A DNA stretch of 64,000 bases from Strongylocentrotus purpuratus (Eukaryota > Echinodermata > Echinoidea > Camarodonta > Strongylocentrotidae), in assembly GCF_000002235.5 (NCBI RefSeq), contig NW_022145611.1, positions 5,136,754 to 5,200,753 on the forward strand, read 5' to 3'. Below, piece by piece: positions 30,801 through 35,150 of this stretch. Every line of letters begins with the position of its first letter. Within the stretch, counting starts at the first letter, position 1. The translations under genes and the position numbers were made by a program. A model generated the notes under the pieces. That model did not search any database. It was not told the origin of the DNA and was given only the letters and a program-made list of their open reading frames with translations.

Positions 30801-33371
30801 CTGTATACTCTCTCCACAACAACACCATCAAGTGGGTCTGCAAAGGGGGATCCCCCTGCTCTGACGTCCCACCGAGCAAACTTCTACGCAGTCCCGAGTA
30901 CTATTTCCTCATTGAGATGTCAAACCATGGGGTTGATACAGACTCAACCTACTGCCAATACGATCTGCAGTTTGTTGTGCATGTGCATGGCATGGATATT
31001 GGGAGCAAGAGCGCAGTGTTAATTGTTGTGGTAAGTGATTATTGTTGTGGTAAATGATTATTGTTGTGGTAAGTGATTATTGTTGTGGTAAGTGATTATT
31101 GTTGTGGTAAGTGATTATTGTTGTGGTAAGTGATTATTGTTGTGGTAAATGATTATTGTTGTGGTAAGTGATTATTGTTGTGGTAAGTGATTATTGCTGT
31201 GGTAAGTGATTATATTGTTGTGGTAAGTGATTATTGTGGGGGTAAGTGATTATTGTTGAGGTAAGTGCTGGATGTCATTATAGAATACTTTATTGGAGTA
31301 CCGTATTTTGATATCCTACAGTATGTAACTAGCAATTTCATGATTTCTTTGTCCTAAAAATGGAATGAAAACCAATTACAAAAGAAGGAATATATTGTAC
31401 CTTCTAATTAGTCAGACATGTTAAAGAACTAAATCACAAATGAAAAGTAAACCCATGAATACGTACGATGAGAATCCAAGCTGTGTCATTGTAGGAGCCA
31501 GAAGGTACCTTTCTCTCATTTTATCATTACTTTACGTTCTCTCATTGGATATTTCACAAATGCTATAATGCATATTGTACACCTCTTCTCATTTCTCAAC
31601 TGTATTTCTTTCAATCTCTAATTTTCACGAATTGTAACCACATTTATACCATCAGTCCAATTTACGGTTTAGACAATTGTTTAGGTAACTTACTTTTCAT
31701 TTGACACAAATTATTTTAAGGATTTGAACACTTTATTCTGTATACAGCTTTCATATCTCAATGCTTAAATAAGCAATCCCGTTTAATTATCGGAATAAAA
31801 TAGATAAAAAGAATATATACTCTCTCATCTAACTTCTTGTGTCATTCACAATCTTTTACCTCTCCCTCTCCCTCTCACTCTCACTCTCCTCCTTTTCCCT
31901 CTTCCTCTCCTTTTCCCTCTCCCTCTCCTTTCCCTCCTCCTCTCTGCCTTTTCCTTTTCCATCTCCTTGCAGTGGTCTTTTGTGGTCACCATACTGGTTG
32001 TCTGCCTCTTCATTGTATGCAACTACAAGGAAAGGCGCTTGTGGAATCGCTTGAAGGCCTCCTGCACTAGACGTGACCGTACTCGGAGGGTTGTACCGGT
32101 CAGCAGCGATTCATCGGAGGAGATAGAGCTGGAAGTACACTACAGGGAAGGTATAGCTCATAGGCCAATCGGTAAGTCAAACGTTCTGTGCGGAACATAA
32201 TTAGCCAAAGGGTAAATTACCATTAGTAATAATTTGAACCCATGTTGGAGAAAAAACACATATCTTGCGCCCACCCTAAAAAAAAAAGAAGCAACTATGG
32301 AGATCAATACAGATCAGGGTCACATCATGGGCAGCTTAATATCAAAGTCAAACATTTAAAAGCTAGGGTAAATCAGTAAAATTGAAGAGGAAAACAGCTG
32401 TAGAACAATATTTCTAGTAATTTCAGGGAACTTTTTTTACAATCGGTCTCGTCTTATTTTGTCGTCTTATAAAGTGCTATGTAACGTTGAATTGCTTTGC
32501 CGAGAAATTTCACAATAAATATCTTTATTTATATTTTATCTTTATCTAGCCTTTTTTTTCCTTCTTTTTCCATTTATGATAATTCAGGATTATCCACAAC
32601 AAGCACTGTCATTGAGAGATTAGTAAAAAATGATGAAGATTATTATGGCTTCCCTCTAGATGGTAAGTTACATCATGTTATAGTTCAAAAGAATAACTAT
32701 AATCATACAAAAGTCTGACTTGTACAAATAAACTTAATATTGGGAAATTATATACATTTTTTAAACACGTCTCTTATACATGCATCTGTCTTCTGTCCTC
32801 TTCCAATTCGTCTTCTCCTTTTGTTTATGGTGCAATAAACCTGTAATCTGTAATAAATGGCTTGGAATAAAAGTGTTGTTTTTTTCATCTGAATAAATTC
32901 AAATTTTTCAGAGGGCAAGAAAAATAATAATGATAATAAATAAACAAAGTTTCATATAGTGCATAATACTTCCAAGGTTCTTTATGTTCATAGTAATGTA
33001 GTTTGTTGATAATTTCATTTTTATAGATAATTATGTTTGTAAATATGTACTTTTTTATTGAAATATTTCATAGCAAAACAACTTACATACCGATACCAGG
33101 AACAAGATGTACAGCTTGACAAAATGATATTTTAGATACATGTTATCATTGATGTTTGAACCATGATTTTTGTTTCAAGCGACTTTGTAACGGTTCATTT
33201 CTGGCTAATTTCATGATTTAAGAACTCAACAATCCTTCATATTCATCATTGCTCATTTCAGAATATGATGAATTAGAATACACAGGAAACATGGACTCGT
33301 CAAGGCATAGAACAAACAGCCTCCACCATCGCTCCGTGTCATCAAACATTCTAGATCGATCAAAAACGTGA
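4348..33371 (+). CDS. CATSPERG: CatSper auxiliary subunit gamma (CATSPERG), complete, 22 coding exons
   Basis: Single-pass auxiliary subunit of the sperm flagellar CatSper calcium channel; its ectodomain forms part of the extracellular canopy (family knowledge). Exons: 4348-4554, 5625-5950, 6912-7152, 15098-15380, 15797-15859, 15960-16013, 16508-16630, 17494-17550, 18368-18533, 19733-19847, 21034-21195, 22371-22612, 23257-23473, 24251-24391, 25445-25666, 26528-26665, 29035-29185, 29523-29682, 30742-31030, 31973-32171, 32588-32662, 33262-33371. Phases join without a break into 1246 codons plus TGA (human about 1159). Seen: signal peptide in residues 1-30, then CSW where human has CTW; GCPPGRKLVFD (about 929) and YYDC; VVDFTTGEASLFEGLYTL (about 975); NHGVDTDSTYCQYDLQFVVH; membrane span near 1114-1137; basic, Ser-rich tail. 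The GCPPG, ring of Cys and VDxSTYC block is shared by CatSper gamma/delta/epsilon; the N-terminal half decides for gamma. All introns look GT-AG except intron 2 (GC-AG). Start: first ATG before the hydrophobic leader; 5' UTR not resolved. Confidence 0.9.
4567..4759 (+). repeat. Dispersed about-190-bp TTAAAGCC-ended MITE-like repeat, copy 1
   Basis: It starts AAAGCCCCACTGTACTACTT and ends with an inverted match AGTACAGACAGGCTTTAA. Near-identical copies lie at 33787-33981 and 62418-62598. It begins 12 bp after the exon 1 splice donor of CATSPERG. Confidence 0.75.
5042..5164. repeat. Imperfect inverted repeat in CATSPERG intron 1
   Basis: GATGGTAACTTTGCCAT near 5050 is matched by ATGGCAAAGTTACCATC near 5138-5155, giving arms of about 25 bp around an AT-rich loop. 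It is probably a small foldback repeat. Confidence 0.6.
5625..5950 (+). CDS. CATSPERG: CATSPERG coding exon 2 with GC splice donor
   Basis: Encodes residues 70-178, beginning VEPCMYPYFVQVQVECDE and ending VSMSR. It contains a CNVGFCRPVWLVPLP block equivalent to the 'C-M-A-E-E-V-C' / 'P-M-P-I' region of mammalian gamma. The next exon needs phase 2. Only a GC donor (TCTAG|GCAAGT) gives it; the nearby GT donor (CAA|GTACAG) would shift the frame. Confidence 0.85.
6308..6530. repeat. Near-perfect about-220-bp hairpin in CATSPERG intron 2
   Basis: The left arm, about 6308-6405, starts with CTATGAAAATGACTGACAAA. The right arm, about 6430-6529, ends with TTTGTCAGTCATATTCATAG. The arms are almost fully complementary over about 100 bp, with a short loop around GTGTCACATGC (6410-6424). 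There is no coding content. Confidence 0.85.
7175..7333 (+). mobile_element. TACAGTCAAACCTG-ended MITE, copy 1
   Basis: The terminal inverted repeats read TACAGTCAAACCTG at the left end and CAGGTTTGACTGTA at the right. The interior has two copies of a GTGGTCTTTGTAGACAGGT word. The outer TA at each end fits a Tc1/mariner-type TA target duplication. No coding capacity. It lies in CATSPERG intron 3, 70 bp before the retrotransposon. Confidence 0.8.
7404..7565 (+). repeat. 5' LTR of Ty3/gypsy element (162 bp)
   Basis: Begins TGTTGTGGTACTATATGAAC and ends CTTTCAACA. It contains an AATAAA (about 7490-7495) that could serve as polyadenylation signal. Identical to 13715-13876. It is preceded by the GGTCC target duplication. 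Confidence 0.95.
7566..7585 (+). promoter_or_regulatory. Putative tRNA primer-binding site
   Basis: TGGTGGCAGCGGTCAAAAG directly abuts the 5' LTR. The leading TGG pairs with the CCA end of a tRNA, as in other LTR elements. The cognate tRNA is not identified; a leucine-type acceptor stem is possible. Confidence 0.5.
7860..7947 (+). repeat. 24-bp x4 tandem array of GAGCC-TAGA-GGCTC hairpins in the retroelement leader
   Basis: GAGCCTAGAGGCTCG starts at 7860, 7884, 7908 and 7932, an exact 24-bp period. Each unit can fold into a 5-bp stem with a TAGA loop. It lies in the untranslated leader 3' of the putative primer site, where retroelements keep packaging or dimerisation structures. That function is inference only. 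Confidence 0.8.
8888..12940 (+). CDS. Gag-Pol polyprotein of the Ty3/gypsy element, single uninterrupted frame
   Basis: 1350 codons. Gag region residues 1-240 with two zinc knuckles: C198/C201/H205/C210 (CX2CX3HX4C, unusual spacing) and C217/C220/H225/C230 (canonical CX2CX4HX4C). Aspartic protease DTGA at 334-337. Reverse transcriptase about 475-650 with D565 and an IADD box (D627, D628) in place of the common YxDD. RNase H about 770-890 with D774 and TDHKPLE. Integrase: zinc region H996/H999/C1029/C1032, then catalytic D1060, D1113, E1149 (35-residue D-E spacing), and a basic C-terminal part. No stop or frameshift separates gag from pol. ATG at 8888 has a good context (ACCATGG). A 67-codon frame (8734-8937) overlaps the start and is not a recognised gene. 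Confidence 0.95.
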   Translation: MARYPEMKWDSRCGLAEEFTLFQQRMELCLLDNEITDTTKQATKIKIALGNEGLRRINASSLSAEDQKDPGKLWALIEGQLNVKVNFRIHRLELMRYKQMSGETIDEFVNRCRSKAKECEFTEGELSERLIELVISSTQLESFQKDLLDKEKGFSVDKLLEEGRKYEAIQVGKQCLQTLHTIGSGNIDAVSHDSRQKCRNCGLSHLPKKCPAFGDLCNACGVKGHWAKMCRKTKDPVKSKIPPRRPPSQDRWSSQQRQPRNRQYRSTSFHSRNQRKVDEIGPDDTNQPDSDEREFHMIHISLNSIDSEQTEAYASINIICPDLRGHHRLNAKVDTGASGNVLPLRTLKDMYRARWKDVIRPTTTRLSAYGETPLRCLGTLMMSMMYEGSPWVVDQTWYVADVKGPVIVGLPTSRKLGIVTIHTVEQQMGLDSPNDLPPIRSAKDLQAAYPDQFDQIGNFSGKATLHLKKDATPSIDAPRKCSIHLRDKLKKELDQMERNGIIRKVTHHTDWCSSLTTALKKDGSLRVCLDPKRLNQNLKRCPHKIPTLEELNPAFSQAKYFSKLDAKAGYWSVHLDEESQELTTFRSPFGRYCFRRLPFGLSVSQDIFQQRMDTILAQAPGCEGIADDIAVFGKTEQEHDDNLWRLMGVAQKEGLVFNSTKCVIKARSINFFGSLYTDKGIQPDPSKLEDVREMPTPQNKDDLQRVLGMMTYLSPYISNYAEKSAILRDLLKKDVPFTWQEDHEECFQRLKSDISEGKCLRYYNPSVPTVLEVDASLKGLGACLLQNERPVAFASKSLSDAQSNYSNIERETLALVFGITRFHSYLFGNRFTVYTDHKPLETICRKPLGSAPPRLQRLLVKIQGYDCDILYKPGSQMTLPDTLSRLPNPRKRGDVIVELRVDEVMELDENHDTDLASFTPMKQTQLQRETASDPNLKQLSRIIHDGWPDVIKQVPSSSRIHWSYREELGVANGIIFKGRQVLIPSTLQSDILEQLHTSHMGIERTRRLARDTVYWPGINKDIENLVKTCPACQENQDRQQREPLQPHEVPMTPWTKVATDLFFLEGTEYLLITDYHSKFPVIRKMHSTTSASVATVMKETFSLLGVPSEVISDNGPQFIGKAFKDMCESWNIKHTTSSPRYPRSNGLAERMVRTIKSMIQKCKQTGQDVQKALLHLRATPQSDLPSPAEMMFGRQMKTTLPGRHDRQMSDVHDQLQRRRDRMKSDHDRHAGRVLPLLKVGQKVRTLHPEDNTWLPAEVSRVCPEPRSYEVTTPNGRVLRRNRSHLREMPIQIETATAPPPGTEHLPREDGDNCTTPVGTQDFDGSIPRSDSFAYVTRYGRKVNPPSRYQE
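12941..13714 (+). other. Non-coding 3' region of the retrotransposon with polypurine tract
   Basis: AT-rich, with no open frame of note and an A run at about 13541-13557. The purine tract GAAAGAAGGGGGA (13702-13714) directly precedes the 3' LTR and is the expected plus-strand primer. An envelope gene is absent. Confidence 0.8.
13715..13876 (+). repeat. 3' LTR of Ty3/gypsy element (162 bp)
   Basis: Identical base for base (by eye) to 7404-7565 and followed by the GGTCC target duplication at 13877-13881. Confidence 0.95.
14024..14824. repeat. About-800-bp AGT trinucleotide microsatellite
   Basis: Nearly pure AGT repeats with regular AGC and AGA interruptions and a few GGT/AAT units. It lies in CATSPERG intron 3 just after the retroelement. 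The long poly-Ser, poly-Val, poly-Thr and poly-Tyr frames here come from the repeat and are not genes. Confidence 0.97.
15098..15380 (+). CDS. CATSPERG: CATSPERG coding exon 4
   Basis: First exon after the transposon-bearing intron 3 (about 7.9 kb). Acceptor CTATTAG|ATTGAC, donor TTTG|GTGAGT. Encodes residues 259-353, starting IDLGDSAPHCLSGPP. Phase 0 in, phase 1 out; it joins exon 3 (ends GTAGAA|GTGAGT at 7152) cleanly, so the insertion leaves the coding sequence intact. Confidence 0.85.
15456..15515. repeat. GA-rich microsatellite in CATSPERG intron 4
   Basis: A run of GA dinucleotides with minor interruptions, about 75 bp after the exon 4 donor. Confidence 0.9.
15655..15775 (-). mobile_element. 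SINE fragment (minus strand)
   Basis: The reverse complement matches the 3' half of the tRNA-type SINE at 49521-49711: both share the GCTTTCTTAGCAGTCAGGT word and a CCTCTCCGAGGGA / CCCTCGGAGAGG block. The promoter half is missing. Confidence 0.65.
16640..16898. repeat. ATT/AGT/GGT low-complexity microsatellite cluster
   Basis: ATT-rich repeats grade into AGT and GGT repeats right after the exon 7 donor of CATSPERG. Confidence 0.85.
16899..17081 (-). mobile_element. TACAGTCAAACCTG-ended MITE, copy 2
   Basis: The left end GTACAGTCAAACCTGT is intact and the right end (CAGATTTCACTG) is degraded. The interior reads in reverse relative to copy 1 (AAAGACCAC...TTTGTGTTTCCCTT). Confidence 0.7.
17756..17945 (-). 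mobile_element. TACAGTCAAACCTG-ended MITE, decayed copy 3
   Basis: It keeps ACAGTGAAAAACCT at the left, with TTCTCATTGAAACCA and TTGTCTCCCTTGAGTGGTCTTTA inside. Diverged, right end lost. Confidence 0.55.
17946..18165 (-). mobile_element. Retroposon tail with (TCAAT)n, minus strand
   Basis: TCAATTCAATTCAAGGTTTATTA, then the small inverted word CAGCCGTTGATGGCTG and A-rich sequence, look like the 3' end of a LINE or SINE read from the opposite strand. No coding remnant recognised. Confidence 0.45.
20164..20709. repeat. About-545-bp foldback element with about-170-bp inverted arms
   Basis: The left end TTTAAAGGGGAAGTCCACCC is complementary to the right end GGGGGTGGACTTTCCCTTTAAA. The arms continue through TTTGAGCAAATTC / GAATTTGCTCAAA and ATTGGCAACTCT / AGAGTTGCCAAT. 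The short frames inside are by-products. It sits in CATSPERG intron 10. Confidence 0.85.
21651..21878 (+). pseudogene. Two decayed copies of the 5' part of CATSPERG exon 12
   Basis: Copies at about 21651-21732 and 21791-21878 align with the end of intron 11 and start of exon 12 (about 22347-22442). All three share GTGCCT upstream, an ATTGCATnTGGAAG or TATTAAGAAAG equivalent, the (A)GTTCAAACCAGA-type core and a final GTGAAATT. They carry small indels and lack a good AG acceptor in frame, so they look like relics of internal tandem duplication rather than used exons. Confidence 0.55.
22371..22612 (+). CDS. CATSPERG: CATSPERG coding exon 12 with acidic low-complexity insert
   Basis: Encodes residues 600-680. 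It starts FIAYGSSNQTKLRRRRIDQG and becomes almost wholly E/D/G/H from about residue 637, with HDEEEGEDHDDEDEEDG. I recall no such acidic stretch at this point in mammalian gamma. Acceptor CATAG|TTC, donor GAGGG|GTAAGA; phase 2 out matches the next exon. The acidic run comes from GAA/GAT codon repeats and is likely length-variable. Confidence 0.8.
23505..23821. repeat. GGGTGTTTCACAAAGAT foldback family, copy 1
   Basis: It starts GGGGGTGTTTCACATAGATCC and ends GATCTTTGTGAAACACCCCC, with inner matches AAGTTGGACTTAA / AAGTCCAACTTAGAG. A close relative is at 61888-62205 and shares the interior word TGGAAAGCCGTTAGCATCT. It starts about 30 bp after the exon 13 donor. Confidence 0.8.
24427..24617 (+). 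mobile_element. TACAGTCAAACCTG-ended MITE, copy 4
   Basis: Ends TACAATCAAACCTGTCTTTA and GCAGGTTTGACTGTA, with interior AAGACCACCCAAGGGAGACA. It lies 35 bp after the exon 14 donor of CATSPERG. Confidence 0.8.
25000..25350 (+). mobile_element. LINE-type 3' UTR remnant with TTGAATTGAA tail
   Basis: Contains ACTACAAGCACTGCTTTTTAG and ends with AATTGAATTGAATTGAA. The same TACAAGCA...TGCTTTTTA block plus tail occurs at 45000-45325 and 60055-60175, and reversed at 46860-47015. Confidence 0.55.
25754..25992. mobile_element. Mariner-like MITE with CAGTGCGTCCC terminal repeats
   Basis: The left end CAGTGCGTCCCAGAAAAAAC and right end GTTTTTTCCGGGACGCACTG are complementary with one mismatch zone, and both are bordered by TA. 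Arms extend to TTATCATAACTTAAT / GTTATTAAGTTATGATAA. About 235 bp, no transposase: a non-autonomous Tc1/mariner-type element in CATSPERG intron 15. Confidence 0.85.
26669..26775. repeat. A-run followed by CT-rich tract after exon 16
   Basis: An A run starts at the exon 16 donor region, followed by about 80 bp of CT-rich sequence (TTTCTATCTCTCCC units). Low complexity. Confidence 0.8.
26815..27570 (-). mobile_element. Decayed LINE reverse-transcriptase C-terminal fragment
   Basis: Reading the minus strand, broken frames give KTKYLVFKNRR, YLGILFDKNLS, SHIDSVTKKISRNVGVI, YNAFALPDIMYCNAAWASK and LLRLHRLQKRVFH, then YNTRNAFKFHQW and GPKVWNTLPHSLQS. These are in the order of the thumb and carboxy end of a non-LTR retrotransposon ORF2 (RT-encoding). 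Several stops and frameshifts are present; the last open piece is 26824-27171. Confidence 0.8.
27557..28410. repeat. Composite direct and inverted repeat around a (TA)n run
   Basis: A block at 27557-27650 (with CATCTTCATGAGA-type and ATTGTTTGCTATCTTTGTG words) recurs inverted at 28312-28410. A second block at 27721-27800 recurs in direct orientation at 28276-28360 (TCAAATGTGTCAAAACTGTT...). A TA dinucleotide run lies at 27805-27838. It looks like rearranged retroposon sequence next to the LINE fragment. Confidence 0.7.
28627..28912. repeat. Direct duplication of about 75 bp
   Basis: AATGAATATTGTGTCACAT and the following GTTACAATGCAG occur at 28636-28695 and again at 28848-28905, in near-identical context. 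Between them is a small inverted repeat (GTGACAAAT...GTCATTTGTCAC). Confidence 0.7.
29262..29500. repeat. Tandem duplication of about 115 bp after exon 17
   Basis: AAACGTTTATTCTTTTTAAT, ATTCAGTTTTGGTGTGATTT and ATCTTGATTGCTA recur in the same order about 115 bp later, with small changes. Confidence 0.7.
29704..29957. repeat. GGGTGTTTCACA foldback family, copy 2
   Basis: Starts AGGGGTGTTTCACACAGAC and ends GTTTGTGAAACACCTCCC, with inverted words ATTGACTTTAAGT / ACTTAAAGTCGAT inside. The interior differs from copy 1 but resembles 57613-57735. Confidence 0.75.
30463..30714 (+). mobile_element. LINE 3' end with GCGCTATATAAG tail
   Basis: A plus-strand frame gives LAEFWNKLLGNLTNYGTVDN then FKTFLKTLLFK, a degraded LINE carboxy end. 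About 60 bp later comes AAAGCGCATAGAGA, GCGCTATATAAGT and an ATT run. Confidence 0.6.
30742..31030 (+). CDS. CATSPERG: CATSPERG coding exon 19 (juxtamembrane ectodomain)
   Basis: Residues 1023-1119, including IKWVCKGGSPCSDVPPSK, EYYFLIEMSNHGVDTDSTYC and the start of the membrane span (AVLIVV). It ends GTTGTG|GTAAGT in phase 0. The donor is the first unit of a 19-bp tandem array. Confidence 0.9.
31022..31268 (+). repeat. 19-bp tandem array containing repeated 5' splice sites
   Basis: The unit GTAAGTGATTATTGTTGTG starts at 31031 and repeats about 13 times (one unit is 21 bp); units 2 and 7 have GTAAAT instead of GTAAGT. The exon tail ATTGTTGTG is part of the repeat unit, so each unit rebuilds the exon/intron junction TTGTG|GTAAGT. 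Confidence 0.95.
31857..31970 (+). repeat. Long CT-rich tract before exon 20
   Basis: About 110 nt of nearly pure pyrimidine (CTCTCCCT units) leads up to TTGCAG at the exon 20 acceptor. It doubles as a very long polypyrimidine tract. Confidence 0.9.
31973..33371 (+). CDS. CATSPERG: CATSPERG exons 20-22: membrane span and cytoplasmic tail
   Basis: Exon 20 (31973-32171) starts with the transmembrane WSFVVTILVVCLFIVCNY and then basic KERRLWNRLK. Exon 21 is 32588-32662. Exon 22 (33262-33371) ends SVSSNILDRSKT and TGA at 33369-33371. The tail of about 110 residues is Ser/Arg-rich, with the acidic stretch SSDSSEEIELE; like mammalian gamma it ends in a short Ser-rich cytoplasmic region. Confidence 0.88.
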
Positions 33372-33786
33372 TGTCTTGTTTTGTAAATAGTTTCATGCAA
33401 CTTTTTATATTACTGATGTCGAGAGATAAAACTGATGGTTTTGAAGCAGTACTCTCAAATCTGCTATCTCTTTGATAGACCCAATAGATAATCAATATCT
33501 TCCTGTTAGGTATCGAGAGCAACAAACATTGCCTTGCCAATATCAAGATATTAATTCCTTTTGTGCGAGGTGGAAAAATTGTCAGTAGAATTGAAATTTA
33601 CTTTCTACCTCAAAAATGAATTACCCTAGTGTAAAAGTAAAAAAAAGAAGCACTGATCGGAACCTCGACCACGTTGATGAGAGGATTCAAGCTATCCTAA
33701 ATGAATGGACATGTTGAAAGGTTAACATTTTCACCAATCTGTAATCTTTAACCACAGATTAAGATCAGATGTGAAACTGTCACCTT

Positions 33787-33981
33787 TTAAAGCCCCACTG
33801 CACTACTTATAGCCACTTGCGCCCTCTATATAGCAAACAATGACTAATCGGTGACCATTGGTCTCCCATGGTCCCCTTTTTCTTTTATTAATTGCAGCTG
33901 ATTTGATGAGATAACCACCTGTCAGTGACCATACAGGGAGGTCTAAACCCTCCTGGCCAAACTAGTGCAGAAGGGCTTTAA
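33787..33981 (+). repeat. TTAAAGCC-ended MITE-like repeat, copy 2
   Basis: Same order of words as copy 1 (AAAGCCCCACTG, CGCCCTCTATATAGCAAACA, TGATGAGATAACCACCTGTC), ending AGTGCAGAAGGGCTTTAAC. It lies in the predicted CATSPERG 3' UTR. Confidence 0.8.
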
Positions 33982-34777
33982 CCACAGATTAAGATGTGAA
34001 ACTGTCACCTTTTAACTATTGAACTAACTACATGTAGTATGCCTTGTAAGCAAGGCAGAGAACAGAGTTTTCCACAGAACAATCATGTTTTGGGCTGCTA
34101 AGAACAGGCAACTTTACTTTTCTACTATATTGTGCTTATAGATATGGACTGCAATCTGAGAATTTGACCTGATTCTGAGGACGAGTAAATTCATTTATAT
34201 AGGGATTGTAAATCCCAGAGATCCTGATTAAATTCGTTTTGATAGCCTTTGTCTTTTACTACTCTAAAAGCTACGGGAAATTTCTGAACGTTTGTACAAT
34301 CTTATCCACTGATAAGTTTACATAAGAGGAAAAGATTTTAGCTACACCTCATGATGAACTTACATAGAACTACATCTATAAAGGGTTAACTAGTGAATTG
34401 AAGACAAAATGATACTAACTGGGTTTATGCATACACGTTTGTTTGTGGTCTATATTGATTTATGTGTAACAGTAATGAAGGAGGATGCACGTTTTAGCAT
34501 AACTAGCTGATGTCATGTGCATTTCATGAAGCTAGGAATGAAAGCTTGAAGAATTGGAAGTCGAAACCCTTTAAATTTTGTTGTTAAACTGTATGTAATT
34601 CAGTCATAATGCAATCACTTGAATTAAATTCCTTTTTTATTATTACCATTTTAGTGCTCCATTTTGAAGAAATGTTTCAATGTAATGTGATGAATTTTAT
34701 CATTTGGACTTGTACATTACAGGTATCTGCATGGTCATGGTGTAAATATGTAAATATATGCACAGATTTGTACAAAA

Positions 34778-34783
34778 AATAAA
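34778..34783 (+). terminator. CATSPERG: Candidate polyadenylation signal of CATSPERG
   Basis: AATAAA about 1.4 kb after the stop codon. A foldback element starts about 145 bp further on. Confidence 0.5.
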
Positions 34784-34926
34784 GTTATCCATCAAATGGA
34801 AGAAAACAGAAATTGTCATTTTATCTTCTTCTTCATATTACAATGCTATAATTTATAAATCATTCAGAGATCTGTGCTATTCAAAGGCTGTCCCTATTTC
34901 TATGTTTAAAAAAAAAAAAAAGAAGA

Positions 34927-35150
34927 GGGTTCAGTGACACAAAGACGTAACTCCATATTTTGCCAAAATGAGTATTTGATATCAAAATGTTCAGAAAAAT
35001 GTGGGCTTTCCAGGAAACAAAAAGGCTCAACTCGGCCAACACCCCATTGAGGTCAATAGCTAGTGAAACATAGACTTTAAGGCCCAAGTGCTCAGCGACA
35101 CATAAACCACTTTTTCTCAAAATGGAGTTACGTCTTTGTGTCACTGACCC
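34927..35150. repeat. Foldback repeat between the two convergent genes
   Basis: GGGTTCAGTGACACAAAGAC and following GTAACTCCAT at the left are complementary to ATGGAGTTAC and GTCTTTGTGTCACTGACCC at the right. Spacer about 160 bp; no coding capacity. Confidence 0.8.

Larger units (their letters stand above)
33372..34800 (+). other. CATSPERG: Probable CATSPERG 3' UTR
   Basis: No coding exon follows the TGA. An AATAAA at 34778-34783 lies in AT-rich sequence and is a good candidate for the polyadenylation signal. Other weaker signals exist, so the end is not certain. The UTR contains a copy of the TTAAAGCC repeat at 33787-33981. Confidence 0.55.

Noticed and set aside
31031..31268. CRISPR-like regular repeat
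   Set aside because: Head-to-tail 19-bp tandem repeat with no spacers, in a eukaryotic intron.
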